A stretch of 64,000 bases of DNA from Rhyzopertha dominica (taxonomy: Eukaryota > Arthropoda > Insecta > Coleoptera > Bostrichidae). Positions 23,801-34,685 of the stretch are shown piece by piece (positions within the stretch are counted from its first letter, which is position 1; every line of letters begins with the position of its first letter). The notes below the pieces were generated by a model that did no database searches, had not been told where the DNA came from, and saw nothing but the letters and a program-made list of their open reading frames with translations. The position numbers and the translations under genes were made by a program. The stretch is taken from NCBI GenBank assembly GCA_025024175.1, contig QCXZ01000001.1, positions 36,636,942-36,700,941 on the forward strand, written 5' to 3'.

Positions 23801-26800
23801 GAAAAATAAAAAACACGGATCTATTATTTTTTCATATAGATTCATATTATGCAATAAAAAAATATGTAACTCATAGCCCAATTGATGATGATTACAATTA
23901 ACCATCAGAGGCAGTGCTCTTTAAGTAAGTACAGGATGTAAGTATTAAAAATGAATTAGCATGTCCCTCGAGTGAAATTAATGGGGGACTTTCGTATAAA
24001 ATTTTTTAGGACGACCTTTCTGGGTTGAGTTATTCCTCATAAATGGACGACTTTGAAGAATTTTTTATTTTTTTTCAACCATTACTATAGCAACTCAACT
24101 AATATTTGGTGAAAATACTCTACAGGAAAATATTTATTTAAAAATTAAAAAAAAGTCATCCTCTAATCATTTTTGTTCCAAAACTTTTACATCTGAAAAT
24201 TTTTCAGTATGACAAAAAACTTTTTTCTCTTACATAATTTGGAATTTGATATCTTCCAATGGTTCTGAATAAAAAAAAATTAAATAAACAATATTACTTT
24301 ACATTTTGGTTAATGTATTGTTAGTGTAAAACAGTAGGCGTCGATTTCAACTACTTGAAGATAACAGTAGCATTTAGTACATATTTTTATAAGTTATCTT
24401 CTATTTCCAATTAAAAATTAATAAATATTAAATTGGCATGTGTTTTGCATTATTTACAAAAAAAAAACTATAAAGCACTGCTATTGATTAGAAGATAATA
24501 ATATTTTAAAAATAATTGATATGTATTTGATAGGCAATGGGAAAAATTTCAATTTTGACAAAATTCAGAAGACATATTGTAGAAAATGTTAGAACTGATT
24601 ACAATTTTTTTTTAGATTTCAGCAGAATTATTTAATACGCCTTTCCTCATTTCTTCTACACTTTCAATAGAGAAAGAATATATTTTTTCTTTCATGTAAC
24701 CTCACCGAAAAATCTAAATGATTTCAATCAGGTGTCATTGTTAGCATTTTATAGGAGTAATTACATACTCTTCAGTACTAAATACTTCAGCCAATGTAGG
24801 TATATAAATAATTTTAGAATAAACACTTATAGGTACGCATTTTGTGTTGTTTACTCAAATGAAATGACTCGTATTCATGTTTATAAAATCAAAGTCTGTT
24901 GTTCTACACTAACTGATGTTTTGCAGTGTCAATAACCAAAATATAGAGTATGATAATTAATTTTTTTATTAAGAAATGATAAAGGTATCAAAAAAAGTGT
25001 TAGCGAAGGCTGAAGTTATATCTGGTATTTTTTTCTCAAATTTTCTATGATGCAGCCGTTTTTAGAGAAATACTATTAGGGGTTTTGCATTTCAACCGCT
25101 TATGAAAGATTGAGGTGACTTTTGTTATAATTTTTAAATAAAGTATTGTGAAAAACTAAATAATAGTAATTATACAGAAGGAAACAAAACAGTAAAATAT
25201 AAGCCTAACCACAATGTTAGAAATTACAATAATCTATATACATATAAAAGAAGAAAAAGGACGTCTTTTTCTTCTGGATGTTCTGGTGTCAAGAAAAAAC
25301 AACTACAAAATAGAATTTGACGTATACAGAAAAGATGCAAGATACAAATACAAATAGGTTGTAACAGTCCCAGCTCGGGACTGTCACATATTTCAAATTG
25401 TGAGCACGTACACCTCTAGATCTGCACGCCACTCCGGTACCAGTCACTTATGCAACAGCGGTCGGTCGGTTAGATAAGTGACTGATGTCGCTTCGTGTAG
25501 CTTCAGTGAAGATAACGGGTTCTTTTTCAGACAGACACTGTAGTTAAAGTTTTCTTTTAGAGAGAGAGAACAGAGGTTATTGAAACTCGTACAACTGCTG
25601 TAAATAATAACACATTTATTTTCTCATAAATATAACAACGTATGTTATGTAATATATCAAATAGCGGTGTCTTGAGTCTCTGGTCTGGGGCATCGATCTC
25701 CGGGAAGCCGAGAAGCTCGATGGTGCGGACGGTCCCGGAAAGCCGAGGAACCTGGGGACGGTTCTGAACCCCGGAAAGCCGAGGGACTCTGAGGACGGTT
25801 CTGAACCCTGGGAAGCCGAGGGGTCCAGCAGAGCGACCACGGAAAGCCGAGTGGTCGTTGGTGGAGTAGAGTCCCGGGAAGCCGAGGGACTCTGGTGGAG
25901 GAGGAGGCCGCGGAAAGCCGAGCAGCCGGGATNGGTACCTCTTGGATTGTTGTTTCTCTTCGGATGGGCTCTAGCTTTTATACGGTGCAGGACGGCCAAA
26001 GTTCAGAGCGCCTCCCGCCTTCTCAAGCAATGCGGAGTGGTAGAACCCTCGCGCACTCGGACGGAGCCGGTCTGCTTTGTTACAGGGTTTATACACAATG
26101 AATCCCAACATTCTCACCAACATTAACTTTCGGCCTTGAATTTCTTAGTTAACAGATTAGTCAATTTTTCTTTATCAAAATCTAACTTTGAAAAAGAACT
26201 TAAATATATTAAGAATGTTGCTATTCATAATGGTTACTCCAGCGAAATAGTAAATAACTTACTTAGGAAAATTCAACATAAGAAACATGTTTTAAATGCC
26301 ACCACATTATCTTTTCCACCTACCTTAGAACATAAAATCATTAAAATTCCTTTTGTCTTTAGACTTACGAAAGGATTGCATAACATTCTAAAATCATTTA
26401 ATTTAAAACCGGCTTTTACCGCTAATAATAGTATAAAAAATTTAATAGGAAACCCAAAAGATAAGGCAGATGAAGAAGACAAGTCAGGAATTTATGAAAT
26501 AAAATGTAAATATAATCTTAAATATATTGGGCAGACTAGGTGCTCTATGGGAATTAGATTTTCAAAAGCATATTGCTCATTTCAGGTTTGGGAGGTTCAA
26601 TAAGTCAAGTGTCGCCCAACATATTAAAGACACAGCACACTCTATAACATAAAAAACCTAAAACTGCTAAAATCAGTTTCCAACAACATGGAACTCAATG
26701 CTTCGAGAGCGTCTTTATTCAAAGTAATAAAGATATATAATGAATTCTGATTTAGGTCCAATTCCGAGATCCGCATTGATTGAACTGATTAGGTAAGCGA

Positions 26801-29800
26801 TTTATTCAAGCGTGAAGCTTTGTTAGTATAAATAGTTATGTCTTGTTGACCTGACTCCACTTTCACTGAAATTTTGGGGAGGAGAATATCTTCAAGTTAT
26901 TCTGGCCAGATTTCAAGAAGTCACCTTATTATTCTACTGAAGATGGCAGCTTAGCTGCTGAAATATATATATAGATTATTGTAATTTCTAACAATGCGGT
27001 TAGGGTTATTTTTTACCGTTTCAATTAGATTCAAACCACACACAAGCAATAGTAAAGTTAATTACGTGGGTAATCCATAAACTAGCACCTTAGAGTATTT
27101 TACTCAGTGCTAGTACCCATTCGCGCCATATGGAGCACTAACGAATAGAGTAGCCTCTGGATAAGGTCTAACCCTTTACGTTGTATGTCTTCTTTGTGTG
27201 TCCAAAGTTANGTTTTGNTGGCTTTTATTGTATTGCTTCTGAGTATTTATAATGTTTAAGAAAATAAAGAATGCTGCCACTAGACATGTTGTGATTAGGT
27301 CTCTCAAAGCAAGGAATGTGCAATTTTGTGATATTTATTATTAATGGTGTTGTAATCTCAACTTTTGCAAGAAGAACATCCATGATGACGACTGCTTGGG
27401 GCGGCCGTCGGTCATTACAGACGAACTGCTGAAGAATGAACAATGTGTTACAATAATTGATGAAATCTGCGAACTCTGCTCATCCATAACGTTGTTACCA
27501 TACATCTCCCTAACCTAATCACAATCCTAACTTCACAGCTGTCCTTGAATATTATAAACATTCACAGAAATAACACAGTCAATGCCAGCAAGGCGTAATT
27601 AATTTTGCACACACAAAGCAGACATACAATGGAAAGGTTTAGACCTTATCCTGTGGCCACTCTATTTGTCAGCGCCCCATGCGGCACAAACAGGTATTAG
27701 TTGAAGGTTGATGCTCATAAAATTAGTTTCTATCTATAACACAAAATTTCATACACATTTGCTTAATGCTTATTAGCTAGTTAACTGTAAAACATATTAA
27801 ATGTTGTTTACAATAATTAAAACTAAAACTACTAATTAACTGAATTGCATTTCTGAGAAATCTTTCTTCAAAAATGGATATTTTGTAAGTACATTGGTTT
27901 AAAGCAGTGGTTCCCAAACTTATTTGCCCTACCGCGCTCTTTTCAGAAAAACTAGTACTCAGGATCCCCTGAAAGTTATTTTTTTTCAAATTTTAATAGC
28001 AGCTAAACAAAAATAAATAATATACATATTAATCTTTCTACATTTTTCGTAAAATATAGTAAAGTAAGCTGTAAGTTAGAAACATTGAAGTTTGAATTGA
28101 TCGTAATGTGAAGGATAAAACTGTTATGCTGCTACCAATTTAATAATCCTGGCTCTATTTTGGTCAGCAGTAATCTTAAATCACTGCAATTGACTATTTG
28201 CAGATGGTTTCTTTTTTTTTGTTATTCAGTTATTCACCGTCCCCAAATGCATCTGTGGCTATCACCACCCCCCCCTAGATCGCTACAGCGCCCTTGGGTT
28301 CACTGGTTTAAAGTAATGTTTGTTCCATTTCCATAGCACAACCTACTCCTGTAAAAAAGGGTTCAAAACATATTTAAAAAATTTAGTTTAGTTTCTGACA
28401 CGGTAGTAGATAGAGAGGTATACGCATGATGCCATATGGAGCGGGCTAATTTCATAGCCAGTCGATAGAGCATAGTGGGAGTCGCTGCTCTTTGCATAGG
28501 GCTACTTGACAGCGCACACTGTGTTGATGATATCAATTTGATTTCCAAAATTACCTAAACGAATAGCGATGGTTCATTTATCTTTCAAAAAAATGTAGAA
28601 ATGATAGATTCTGTTCTTACTTGTGTCAGATAATGAAAAACTGCTGCAAATTGAATCAATTCTTCCACATCAAATTGTCAAAATGAAATTTACGCTTTTA
28701 TTTCTTATATCATATGATCAATAATGACAACAAATGGTTCTCGTGATTTAGCAAAAATCCATAAATTTGTAAAATCGGTTTATCTAAATAACTCGAAAAT
28801 CATTAACTTAACAAAACAATTGCAAGAGTGCTTTTCGATCAGATATTTGATTTTCTATATAGTAGCAAATTTAAAAAAAATCGTGTCGAGGGTCCAAAAT
28901 CTATTTTTTTGGAAATAGGTATTTTGAAAATGTCACAGAAAAATTTTGTAAAACACTTTTTGTGAGAAATTTTATTTCCTATCTGATGGTATCTTCACTG
29001 TTTAAATTTATTAACTATTTTCGGAGATATTTAGGAAAAACCGTTTTTTTTAATGACAGTTTTTTGCTAATATTGCTGCACCAAAAATTTATAGGGACGA
29101 ATAATACTCGCAATTGTACTACTAATCACATACAGGGAGGAAAAAAATAAAAGTTTGCAAAAAGAGTAGTTACCCCACAATTTTACCCCCTTCCTTATAC
29201 CCTACTTAACCCAAAAACAATAGGTAGCTTTGGGTAGTTGAGATTTATATGTATGCCAAATTTCAAGTTCTTTCAAGGTCTTTTGAAAGTTATCACGTCC
29301 ACACATAGACAGACATACAGACAAGAAATTTTTTGCTCAAATTTGGACGTTTTGAAGCGATTGAGCAAATAAAAAGAGGTGCTTCTGCTGTCAATGTTTA
29401 TTAAAAATACACATACAAGATCTAAAATTAAAAAAAAAACTGTAACTTAGATTCCTTCTTCTTTCTTCAACTTGATTTATCAGTATCTCTGTCATTGTTC
29501 TTGTAGTACTGTTTAATTCTCGTTATATAATAATAAACGAAATGGAATATGTGTTTGAAAACAATTCCACTACGTTGTCAAAAACATCAACACTGAATAT
29601 GTTTGATTAAAATATTTACTGTTTTTTTTAAACTGTGAAATGATTGGATTTAGATGATTTAGCCGTCCTCTGGATTTTAATATAGTAATATATAGTATTT
29701 GTAGATGAAGGGCCAGCTGTATCAGAAACATTTGTTTGTTAAAGTTGATCCCTACATGTGGAGCATATCGAAGATTTAAAAATTTTTTTCATATAAAGCT

Positions 29801-32800
29801 ATCGAAAAAATTACTGTTACAGTTCGGCACCACACTATACACATCGAATGTATGGTTATGCATGCCACTAGACGTGCTTTTACCACTATATTGCATCTCT
29901 TACTAAATCTCTCTCCCACACTGACCACGAATCTGAACTGCAGTTGCATGCAGTTACCATTCGGTCGTGCATATACCTCTCTATCTACTATTGTGGTTTC
30001 TGATAACAGATGACATTAGCATACTTAGCTGCATCACATTTTGACAATTTGCGCTAATGTATCTATCAACAAACGTGTGGAAAACATAAGTATTTAAAGT
30101 TTCAAGTAAATTATATATCTACGATAAAAGGCAATACTTGTGGAACTACTGTTAGTGAGATCATAGCAGCGTACTGACTGAACAACAGTTTGAAATAAAG
30201 TATTTAATCGATTTCGAAACCATCAATGATGCTCGAATATGTGGTCAGCGCACTACCAGTTTCTTGGTTCTAGTTTCATGAGTGGACAGGCACTGTCAAA
30301 ACATGAAAGCGAAACAAACTAATACTACAGTGGAACCTACCTTGTAAATAAACAAAGTAACGAAACAAAAAACAAAGTTGAACGAATGAAGCAATACATG
30401 ATGGAAGTGGCTTATGCAAATCAAATTGGAGCGTAATTTGGTGTAATTCTTTCCAAATTGCTTCAAAGAAAACTTTTCGGTGACGTACCTTGGATTAGCA
30501 TTGCCATCGAACAACAGTTTGTCGAGCTGAAATACTAGTGTTTTAGGCATCTTGATGTATATTTTAAATATGCGATGTCAAAAGCAATCGTCAACTAATT
30601 CAATTTGAATTCGGATTATCACCTTTCGTTATCAGTGCTACCTATTTATGCAGTGTATAGCACCCAGGGTTTCAAATTAAAAAAAAATGTTTATTACATT
30701 AGTTTCGTAAGCTAAAATATTGCCACACTTGTTTTTTAGACTACTCTTTGCTAGGCTTATCATGTTCTAAACTATTAATTAATATAATGTTTTATTATTC
30801 GATTAATATATGTAATATATACTTTGCAATCAATATTTTTAAACACATTTTGCATATAACAATGTTTTTAGTTTATTTGGTTGGATTCTTGTAGGACTGA
30901 AATCCTTTCAGCTGTTATCAACATTGGGTTTGTTGATTTGCATTTTGGGTGAACTAGTCAGGAAGGTAGCTATGTTGACGGCAAGCTCCAACTTCAACCA
31001 TCAGGTTTGTCTATTGCATATAAAAGATCTCAAGTTTAATAAGTCGTAATTACAATTTTTACAGGTTCAGAGTGAGAAATCTGACGACCATGTTTTGGTT
31101 ACACATGGGATCTACCAATGGTCAAGACATCCTAGTTATGTGGGATGGTTTTATTGGTCTATTGGAACACAGGTACTGTACACATAAATTACCAATGATG
31201 TAAAAAATGAGAATGAAGTATAAGTATGTTTCAGTAACAACATAAAAGAATATTGTGTATGTTAAATTTAGAAATATCTTGGAGGGCGCACGAAAATTTA
31301 TCTGGGGATAATCTGCTCATCAAAATGAATCTAAATGATCAATTTCTTAGTAGGTACTGTTTTAGTACCACGGCGGTCAAATAGTAGATATTTAAACACA
31401 CAATTGTTTGCTTGCCTTTAGTAAGTTATGTAATTAGGTAGCTTGGAAACAATTTGACTGTTTTGAATGTGCCTTGTTTTGCGAGATTTATGAGATAACT
31501 TTTACGATCGTTTCACCCTAACAGTTGTTCTCAAAAAGCATCAAAGTTATACTGTGCTTAGATTTGCAGCATTTGGTACGTCCCTTATTTTTACTAGGGT
31601 TGTAAAATTTATTTGTAAAAAGCTCTAACCTGAGTTTGAAGGTTGACTTCATAATTTCGGCAATATTAAATGTGTACTGGACCTAGGTATTCCTTTTTAC
31701 ATATTTGTCACATGTTTTTTCTGATGTTGTATCTTTCATTTCAAAACGTTCCAAAATGTTTAGTTTTTACTTTTCCTTCGCATTGTAAGATTTTGTTTTA
31801 ATCTAATTTACTGTGATGAAAGTATATTCTTTATTAAGAAATTCAGTCCACAATTTTTGTGTTGTTTCCATTATTAAAGGCTAACTGTTTAATGTTATTA
31901 GTTTTTGTCAAAATGTTCTTTTTAAGAGATATATTTAACAGTCTGCTTATTAAACTGCAGAACACAGAATGCTTCATTTGAGCAAGCCGAGATATATCGT
32001 CTGACTATGTAGCTTTTCTGTATATGAATTTTTTACCAGCGTAGATAAGTCTCCAAAATTAAGAACTCCATTCTTTTCTTTCTATTAAAATGATCTTTAG
32101 AATTTTTTAGATAGTGTTTCCATATAAAGGATTATTTATTATGAATAGGAAATCCGTAAAATGGAGATCATTTGCATAAAAATAAGTTGATTTAACGAAA
32201 CTTCCTTTAGTACTAAGCTTGATATTAATGGAAGTGCAACGTGACAAAGTTAAGAAAATAAATTACAGTTTCTTTAATATCTTAATTTAAATCATTTTGA
32301 ATTAATATCATAAAATTTTAATGAATAGTAGAGTTTTTTGGAAGTTATTAAATAATAATAATAAAACACGTTTTAGATCATGCTTTGCCAAAAATATAAA
32401 TTGGAAGTAGGATCAAAAACAAGTGTTTTATTAGTATTATCATAAAATTGTGTTCCTAACTTTTACTGAAAGTGTTTTACCTACTTGAAAAAATATCACT
32501 TTCCACACTGTTTCAGATGTTGCCATTTCATGTGTATATGTCGTAGGCATATAGCAAAAGCAGGCGTTTTATGAAACGCTTAGGCGTTTTACAAAACATG
32601 TATGCAAATTTCGGCATATTTTAAAACAATGCTACTCTCAAGCACTGTTTTCAATGACCCGACCTTAATCAGGCATTTTATAAGTAGAGCACAAACATAA
32701 TTTTGACAAGTGATAGAAAATTTGTCTGTTGACGTATTTATTTAAATACATATATTATGTGAATGCAAAACAAGAAATACACGTTTCCAAAAAAATATTC

Positions 32801-34535
32801 TGATAATGAAAAATTTGGATACCTGTTTAGATACCTACCTATATTTAAACACAATAAAATGTATAGGTACTTATATGTAAAAAGAGAAAATATTTTTCTA
32901 AACAAATGCAAAATATTATTCTCACAAATGCGATCAAAAATTTAGGAATCCGTTTACATAAGTTTCCATTTATACATACAATTGAAACACGTAAGTGTAA
33001 AACAGAATATAAAATATCTATGTCTCGAAAACATGCAAAACGTAAGGACGGGAACTTCATCAAGATTTAATACATGACAGACAATATTTTTTGGGGTAGA
33101 TATAGTGACAGTTGAAAGCGTTAACTCGTCAATTTCAGTAAAATTAGATACATTGATTTCTTCATTCTGTGGTGGATTGTTGTTTGTGTCTATAGCTTAT
33201 AGCATACCCTTTCTAAATCTTCTTCGGTCACGGGCAACGGAAAGTGACATTCTTTTAAAATATGCTGAAACTCGCATACGTGTTTTGTAAAATGTCTAGA
33301 CATATGACAAAATGATTCACGCGCAACGTCAAATCATGCTGCCGATTGCTTCCTTTTACATCTATCCCAGTCATTTTCGAAGAGCCTAGGCGTTTCATAA
33401 AACGCCTATTTTTGCAATATGGCTGTGACACATGCTTTTCTTGNTAATTTCACTTCACTGAGAGATTTGTAATAGAAAGTNNTATAGTGATGACTAATAG
33501 TAATAAGGCTAATGTCCTTTGCATTNTTACTGTCTTGATTGCAAATTGTAGAACTATTAAATTTACTAAAGGATAATTTTTTACATTTTTACTTAAAAAA
33601 TATTCAAAGCTTTTAGATAATTACATAAAGATTCCAAAGATTCTGTTTCTCACCTACATTTTGTCAGTGAATTTTGGATTTTGTGTTGATTTATAACATG
33701 ATTTCAAATACATTACACTCTCTAGCTGTAATTTTGGGAACTTAAAAATATTTGTAATAAATTTCACTGGTATAATTTTTATCTCAAAAGATAGCATTAT
33801 TTAATATATTATAATAACAGCATTTATTTAATCCAATAGACGCTGATGTATCTATGGAAGGATTAATATGTGCAATGACAAAAAGCAACAAGCATATTAG
33901 TGTACAAAACCAGAATAAAATGTTTAGCAGTGCAACAATAAAAACAATGAAACCAGAAGAAAGAATAAAAAAGACCTAGTTAGTAAAGGACAATCAGTTT
34001 ATGCCTTATATGTTTTGATCAAAAATGTCATGTTTGTGTAAGATGGAAGTTCGTTATACAGTCTTGAACATCTAATGATAGGTGAATTCAAATGATGGTA
34101 TGTGTGTGGAATTGCATAATGGAAAGCGAAAAAGTTTCTACTGGCCATACATGGTACAACTATATGCATGTTATATAATATGCAGTGCATTAAATAAAAT
34201 ATAATAAAGTTTTTTCATTCTGTTGTTGTACCAAAGGACTGTCATCATAATTTAAGTGAATAAAGTGAGAGTAAATAAAATACTTTTCCTGCAGTGAGGT
34301 TTTTAGAACAGATCAGTTACATAAATATCAATTCTTGTTTTCTTTTTTTCAGATAATTTTATTAAATCCCTTTTGCATCGTTGCTTATGCAATAGCCAGT
34401 TGGTTTTTCTTCAGTGAACGCATAATTATTGAAGAGATGACTCTTTTAAACTTCTTCGGCCAACAATACTGTGATTACCAACAAAAAGTTGGAACTGGGT
34501 TACCATTTATTAAAGGGTATAAAATACAACCATAA
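20833..34535 (+). CDS. Isoprenylcysteine carboxyl methyltransferase (ICMT/Ste14)
   Basis: This enzyme methylates the C-terminal prenylcysteine of CAAX proteins (Ras, Rho, lamins) at the ER using S-adenosylmethionine (family knowledge). Exons are 20833-21030, 21085-21346, 30895-31004, 31065-31172 and 34353-34535. All junctions are GT-AG and phases agree (0, 1, 0, 0), giving 286 residues, the usual length. The ATG at 20833 is preferred because the same frame upstream has only non-ATG starts. Hydrophobic segments fill the N-terminal half (TM helices at about 8-28, 38-60, 68-85 and 90-110). The signature RHPSYVG is at about 211-217, followed by WFYWSIGTQ. The conserved C-terminal IIIEEMTLLNFFG and GTGLPFIKG supply the acidic and cofactor/lipid-site residues. 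Intron 2 is 9.5 kb and packed with transposons. The gene looks intact. Confidence 0.95.
21974..22131. mobile_element. ~158-bp palindromic MITE (GTTGCACAAA type)
   Basis: The left end GGGCCGGTTGCACAAACACG is mirrored by GGTCCAGTTGCACAAACGCG from the right end. Inner sequences also pair (GGATCAAAGTTAA on both strands). Flanks share ATA on each side, consistent with a 2-3-bp target duplication as in Harbinger-like or TA-targeting MITEs. It lies in ICMT intron 2. Confidence 0.75.
22265..22640. repeat. Diverged partial copy of the 42.2-43.2 kb foldback
   Basis: GTATCTCGGTAACTATTAAT and CTTTTGTTTTAAAGCTATA occur here in the same order as in the left arm at 42227 onward. Further blocks resemble the central part of that element, but identity is low. 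Confidence 0.5.
22641..25180. other. ICMT intron 2 sequence, nothing recognised
   Basis: About 2.5 kb of AT-rich intron without coding motifs or repeats with clear ends. The frame at 24732-24935 has no family resemblance. Confidence 0.5.
25615..25620 (-). terminator. LTR poly(A) signal
   Basis: AATAAA on the minus strand, downstream of the TATA box in LTR orientation. Confidence 0.6.
25691..25931 (-). repeat. Array of seven constant-loop hairpins in the LTR
   Basis: On the plus strand the decamer GG(G/A)AAGCCGA recurs at 25702, 25737, 25773, 25810, 25841, 25876 and 25912 (spacing 31-37 bp). Each copy is bracketed by inverted repeats whose sequence differs between copies: CATCGA/TCGATG, CGACCAC/GTGGTCG and AGAGTCCC/GGGACTCT are perfect, and the others carry one or two mismatches. 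A constant loop with variable, still-paired stems suggests selection for RNA structure. The array lies between TATA and poly(A) signal, so it would be in the transcript leader. Confidence 0.8.
25975..25982 (-). promoter_or_regulatory. TATA box of the solo LTR
   Basis: TATAAAAG on the minus strand, just upstream of the GC-rich hairpin array. Confidence 0.6.
26937..26963 (+). other. Hammerhead-like core at the Penelope 3' end
   Basis: CTGAAGA fits the CUGANGA box. It is followed by a stem (GCAGC, loop TTA, GCTGC) and then GAAA. Order and spacing match the catalytic core of hammerhead ribozymes reported in Penelope-like elements. The cleavage triplet helix is not evident in the expected place (the GAAA is followed by a TA run), so this copy is probably inactive. 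Confidence 0.4.
27111..27700. mobile_element. ~590-bp element with inverted ends, non-coding
   Basis: TAGTACCCATTCGCGCC from 27111 pairs with TAATACCTGTTTGTGCC read inward from 27700. The arms continue through AATAGAGTAGCC and GGATAAGGTCTAA to about 27205 and back from 27600. No target duplication was found. A separate 8-bp inverted pair ACTAGCAC/GTGCTAGT (27081-27088, 27107-27114) overlaps the left edge. Two N bases occur in it. Confidence 0.6.
27905..28305. mobile_element. 401-bp hAT MITE with 8-bp TSD GTTTAAAG
   Basis: It starts CAGTGGTTCCCAAACTTATT, the classic end of Charlie-type hAT elements, and ends (inward) CAGTGAACCCAAGGGCGCTG. GTTTAAAG flanks both sides (27897-27904, 28306-28313). 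The interior has no open frame. Confidence 0.88.
28399..29995. mobile_element. 1.6-kb non-autonomous DNA transposon, 8-bp TSD GTTTCTGA
   Basis: The ends are CACGGTAGTAGATAGAGAGG (28399) and, inward from 29995, CACAATAGTAGATAGAGAGG. GTTTCTGA flanks both (28391-28398, 29996-30003). The terminal CAC and duplication length match the MITE at 20057-20385. No transposase was seen. The interior from about 28640 to 29180 is closely related to the sequence at 62221-62262 plus 63440-64000. Confidence 0.85.
30489..30550 (-). other. Possible short first coding exon, unrecognised
   Basis: An ATG at 30550 opens MPKTLVFQLDKLLFDGNANP and reaches a strong donor (CAAG|GTACGT) at 30489. The frame continues open to 30296, but the later part turns hydrophobic and looks intronic. 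I found no matching downstream exon on this strand in the window and recognise no family. It may be a transposon gene remnant. Confidence 0.2.
32547..33422. mobile_element. ~876-bp element with inverted ends containing GGCGTTTTATGAAACGC
   Basis: The left end CATATAGCAAAAGCAGGCGT continues TTTATGAAACGCTTAGGC. The right end reads inward as CATATTGCAAAAATAGGCGT with TTTATGAAACGCCTAGGC. A second matched block (TTTTACAAAAC, CATATTTTAAA) extends the arms, with an ~85-bp extra segment in the right arm. The end motif itself folds (GCGTTT/AAACGC). No clear target duplication and no coding content. It lies in ICMT intron 4. Confidence 0.65.
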
Positions 34536-34598
34536 CAATTGTGATGTTTATACTTACTATTAATTTAATAACAGAAAACTGTACTAATAGATTAATAA

Positions 34599-34604
34599 TT
34601 TATT
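34599..34604 (-). terminator. Candidate poly(A) signal of the Ack gene
   Basis: AATAAA on the minus strand, about 206 bp beyond the Ack stop (34810) and inside the likely ICMT 3' UTR. Confidence 0.4.
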
Positions 34605-34679
34605 TTATACTTATTTGTGTATATAATTATTTATACAAAACTGCTTAAATATATTATAAATATGTTTCTATTAGTTACT

Positions 34680-34685
34680 AATAAA
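34680..34685 (+). terminator. Candidate poly(A) signal of ICMT
   Basis: AATAAA, 145 bp after the ICMT stop at 34535. Confidence 0.5.

Larger units (their letters stand above)
25360..26084 (-). mobile_element. Solo LTR (725 bp), minus orientation
   Basis: The boundaries are TGTAACA (25360) and TGTTACA (26084), a perfect 7-bp inverted TG...CA pair. The flanks AGGT (25356-25359) and GGGT (26085-26088) look like a 4-bp duplication with one change, and excision restores the Penelope reading path. On the minus strand there is a TATAAAAG (25982-25975) and, 355 bp later, AATAAA (25620-25615), which fits U3, R and U5. No second LTR or internal region is present, so it is a recombination remnant. The 4-bp target size fits Ty3/Gypsy-like elements, but I cannot assign a clade. 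Confidence 0.75.
25259..26640 (+). pseudogene. Penelope-like RT C-terminus plus GIY-YIG domain, broken
   Basis: The fragment GRLFLLDVLVSRKNNYKIEF at 25259 matches the end of the Penelope reverse transcriptase. Removing the LTR and one copy of its 4-base target restores the path TNRFIHNESQHSHQH, after a frame change. A stop then separates it from the connector NFLVNRLVNFSLSKSNFEKE (26138 onward). The GIY-YIG nuclease begins with SGIYEIKCKYNLKYIGQTRC near 26490. It loses frame after IRFSKA, continuing in the next frame as HIAHFRFGRFNKSSVAQHI. Several frame breaks make it non-functional. Penelope elements use this nuclease for target-primed reverse transcription. Confidence 0.8.
25181..27023 (+). 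mobile_element. Penelope-like element interrupted by a solo LTR
   Basis: The left end (GAAAC at 25181 through AACCACAATGTTAGAAATTA and ATAATCTATATA) is mirrored at the right end (TATAGATTATTGTAATTTCT through GGTTAGGGTT to 27023), giving inverted ends of about 60 bp with small gaps. Between them lie the C-terminal end of a Penelope reverse transcriptase and part of a GIY-YIG domain. An LTR was inserted at 25360. The 5' part of the reverse transcriptase is missing, so the copy is truncated. Confidence 0.8.

Noticed and set aside
25616..26126. GC-rich open frames with repeated S/R/P residues on both strands of the LTR
   Set aside because: They follow from the hairpin array and high GC content and have no known motif.
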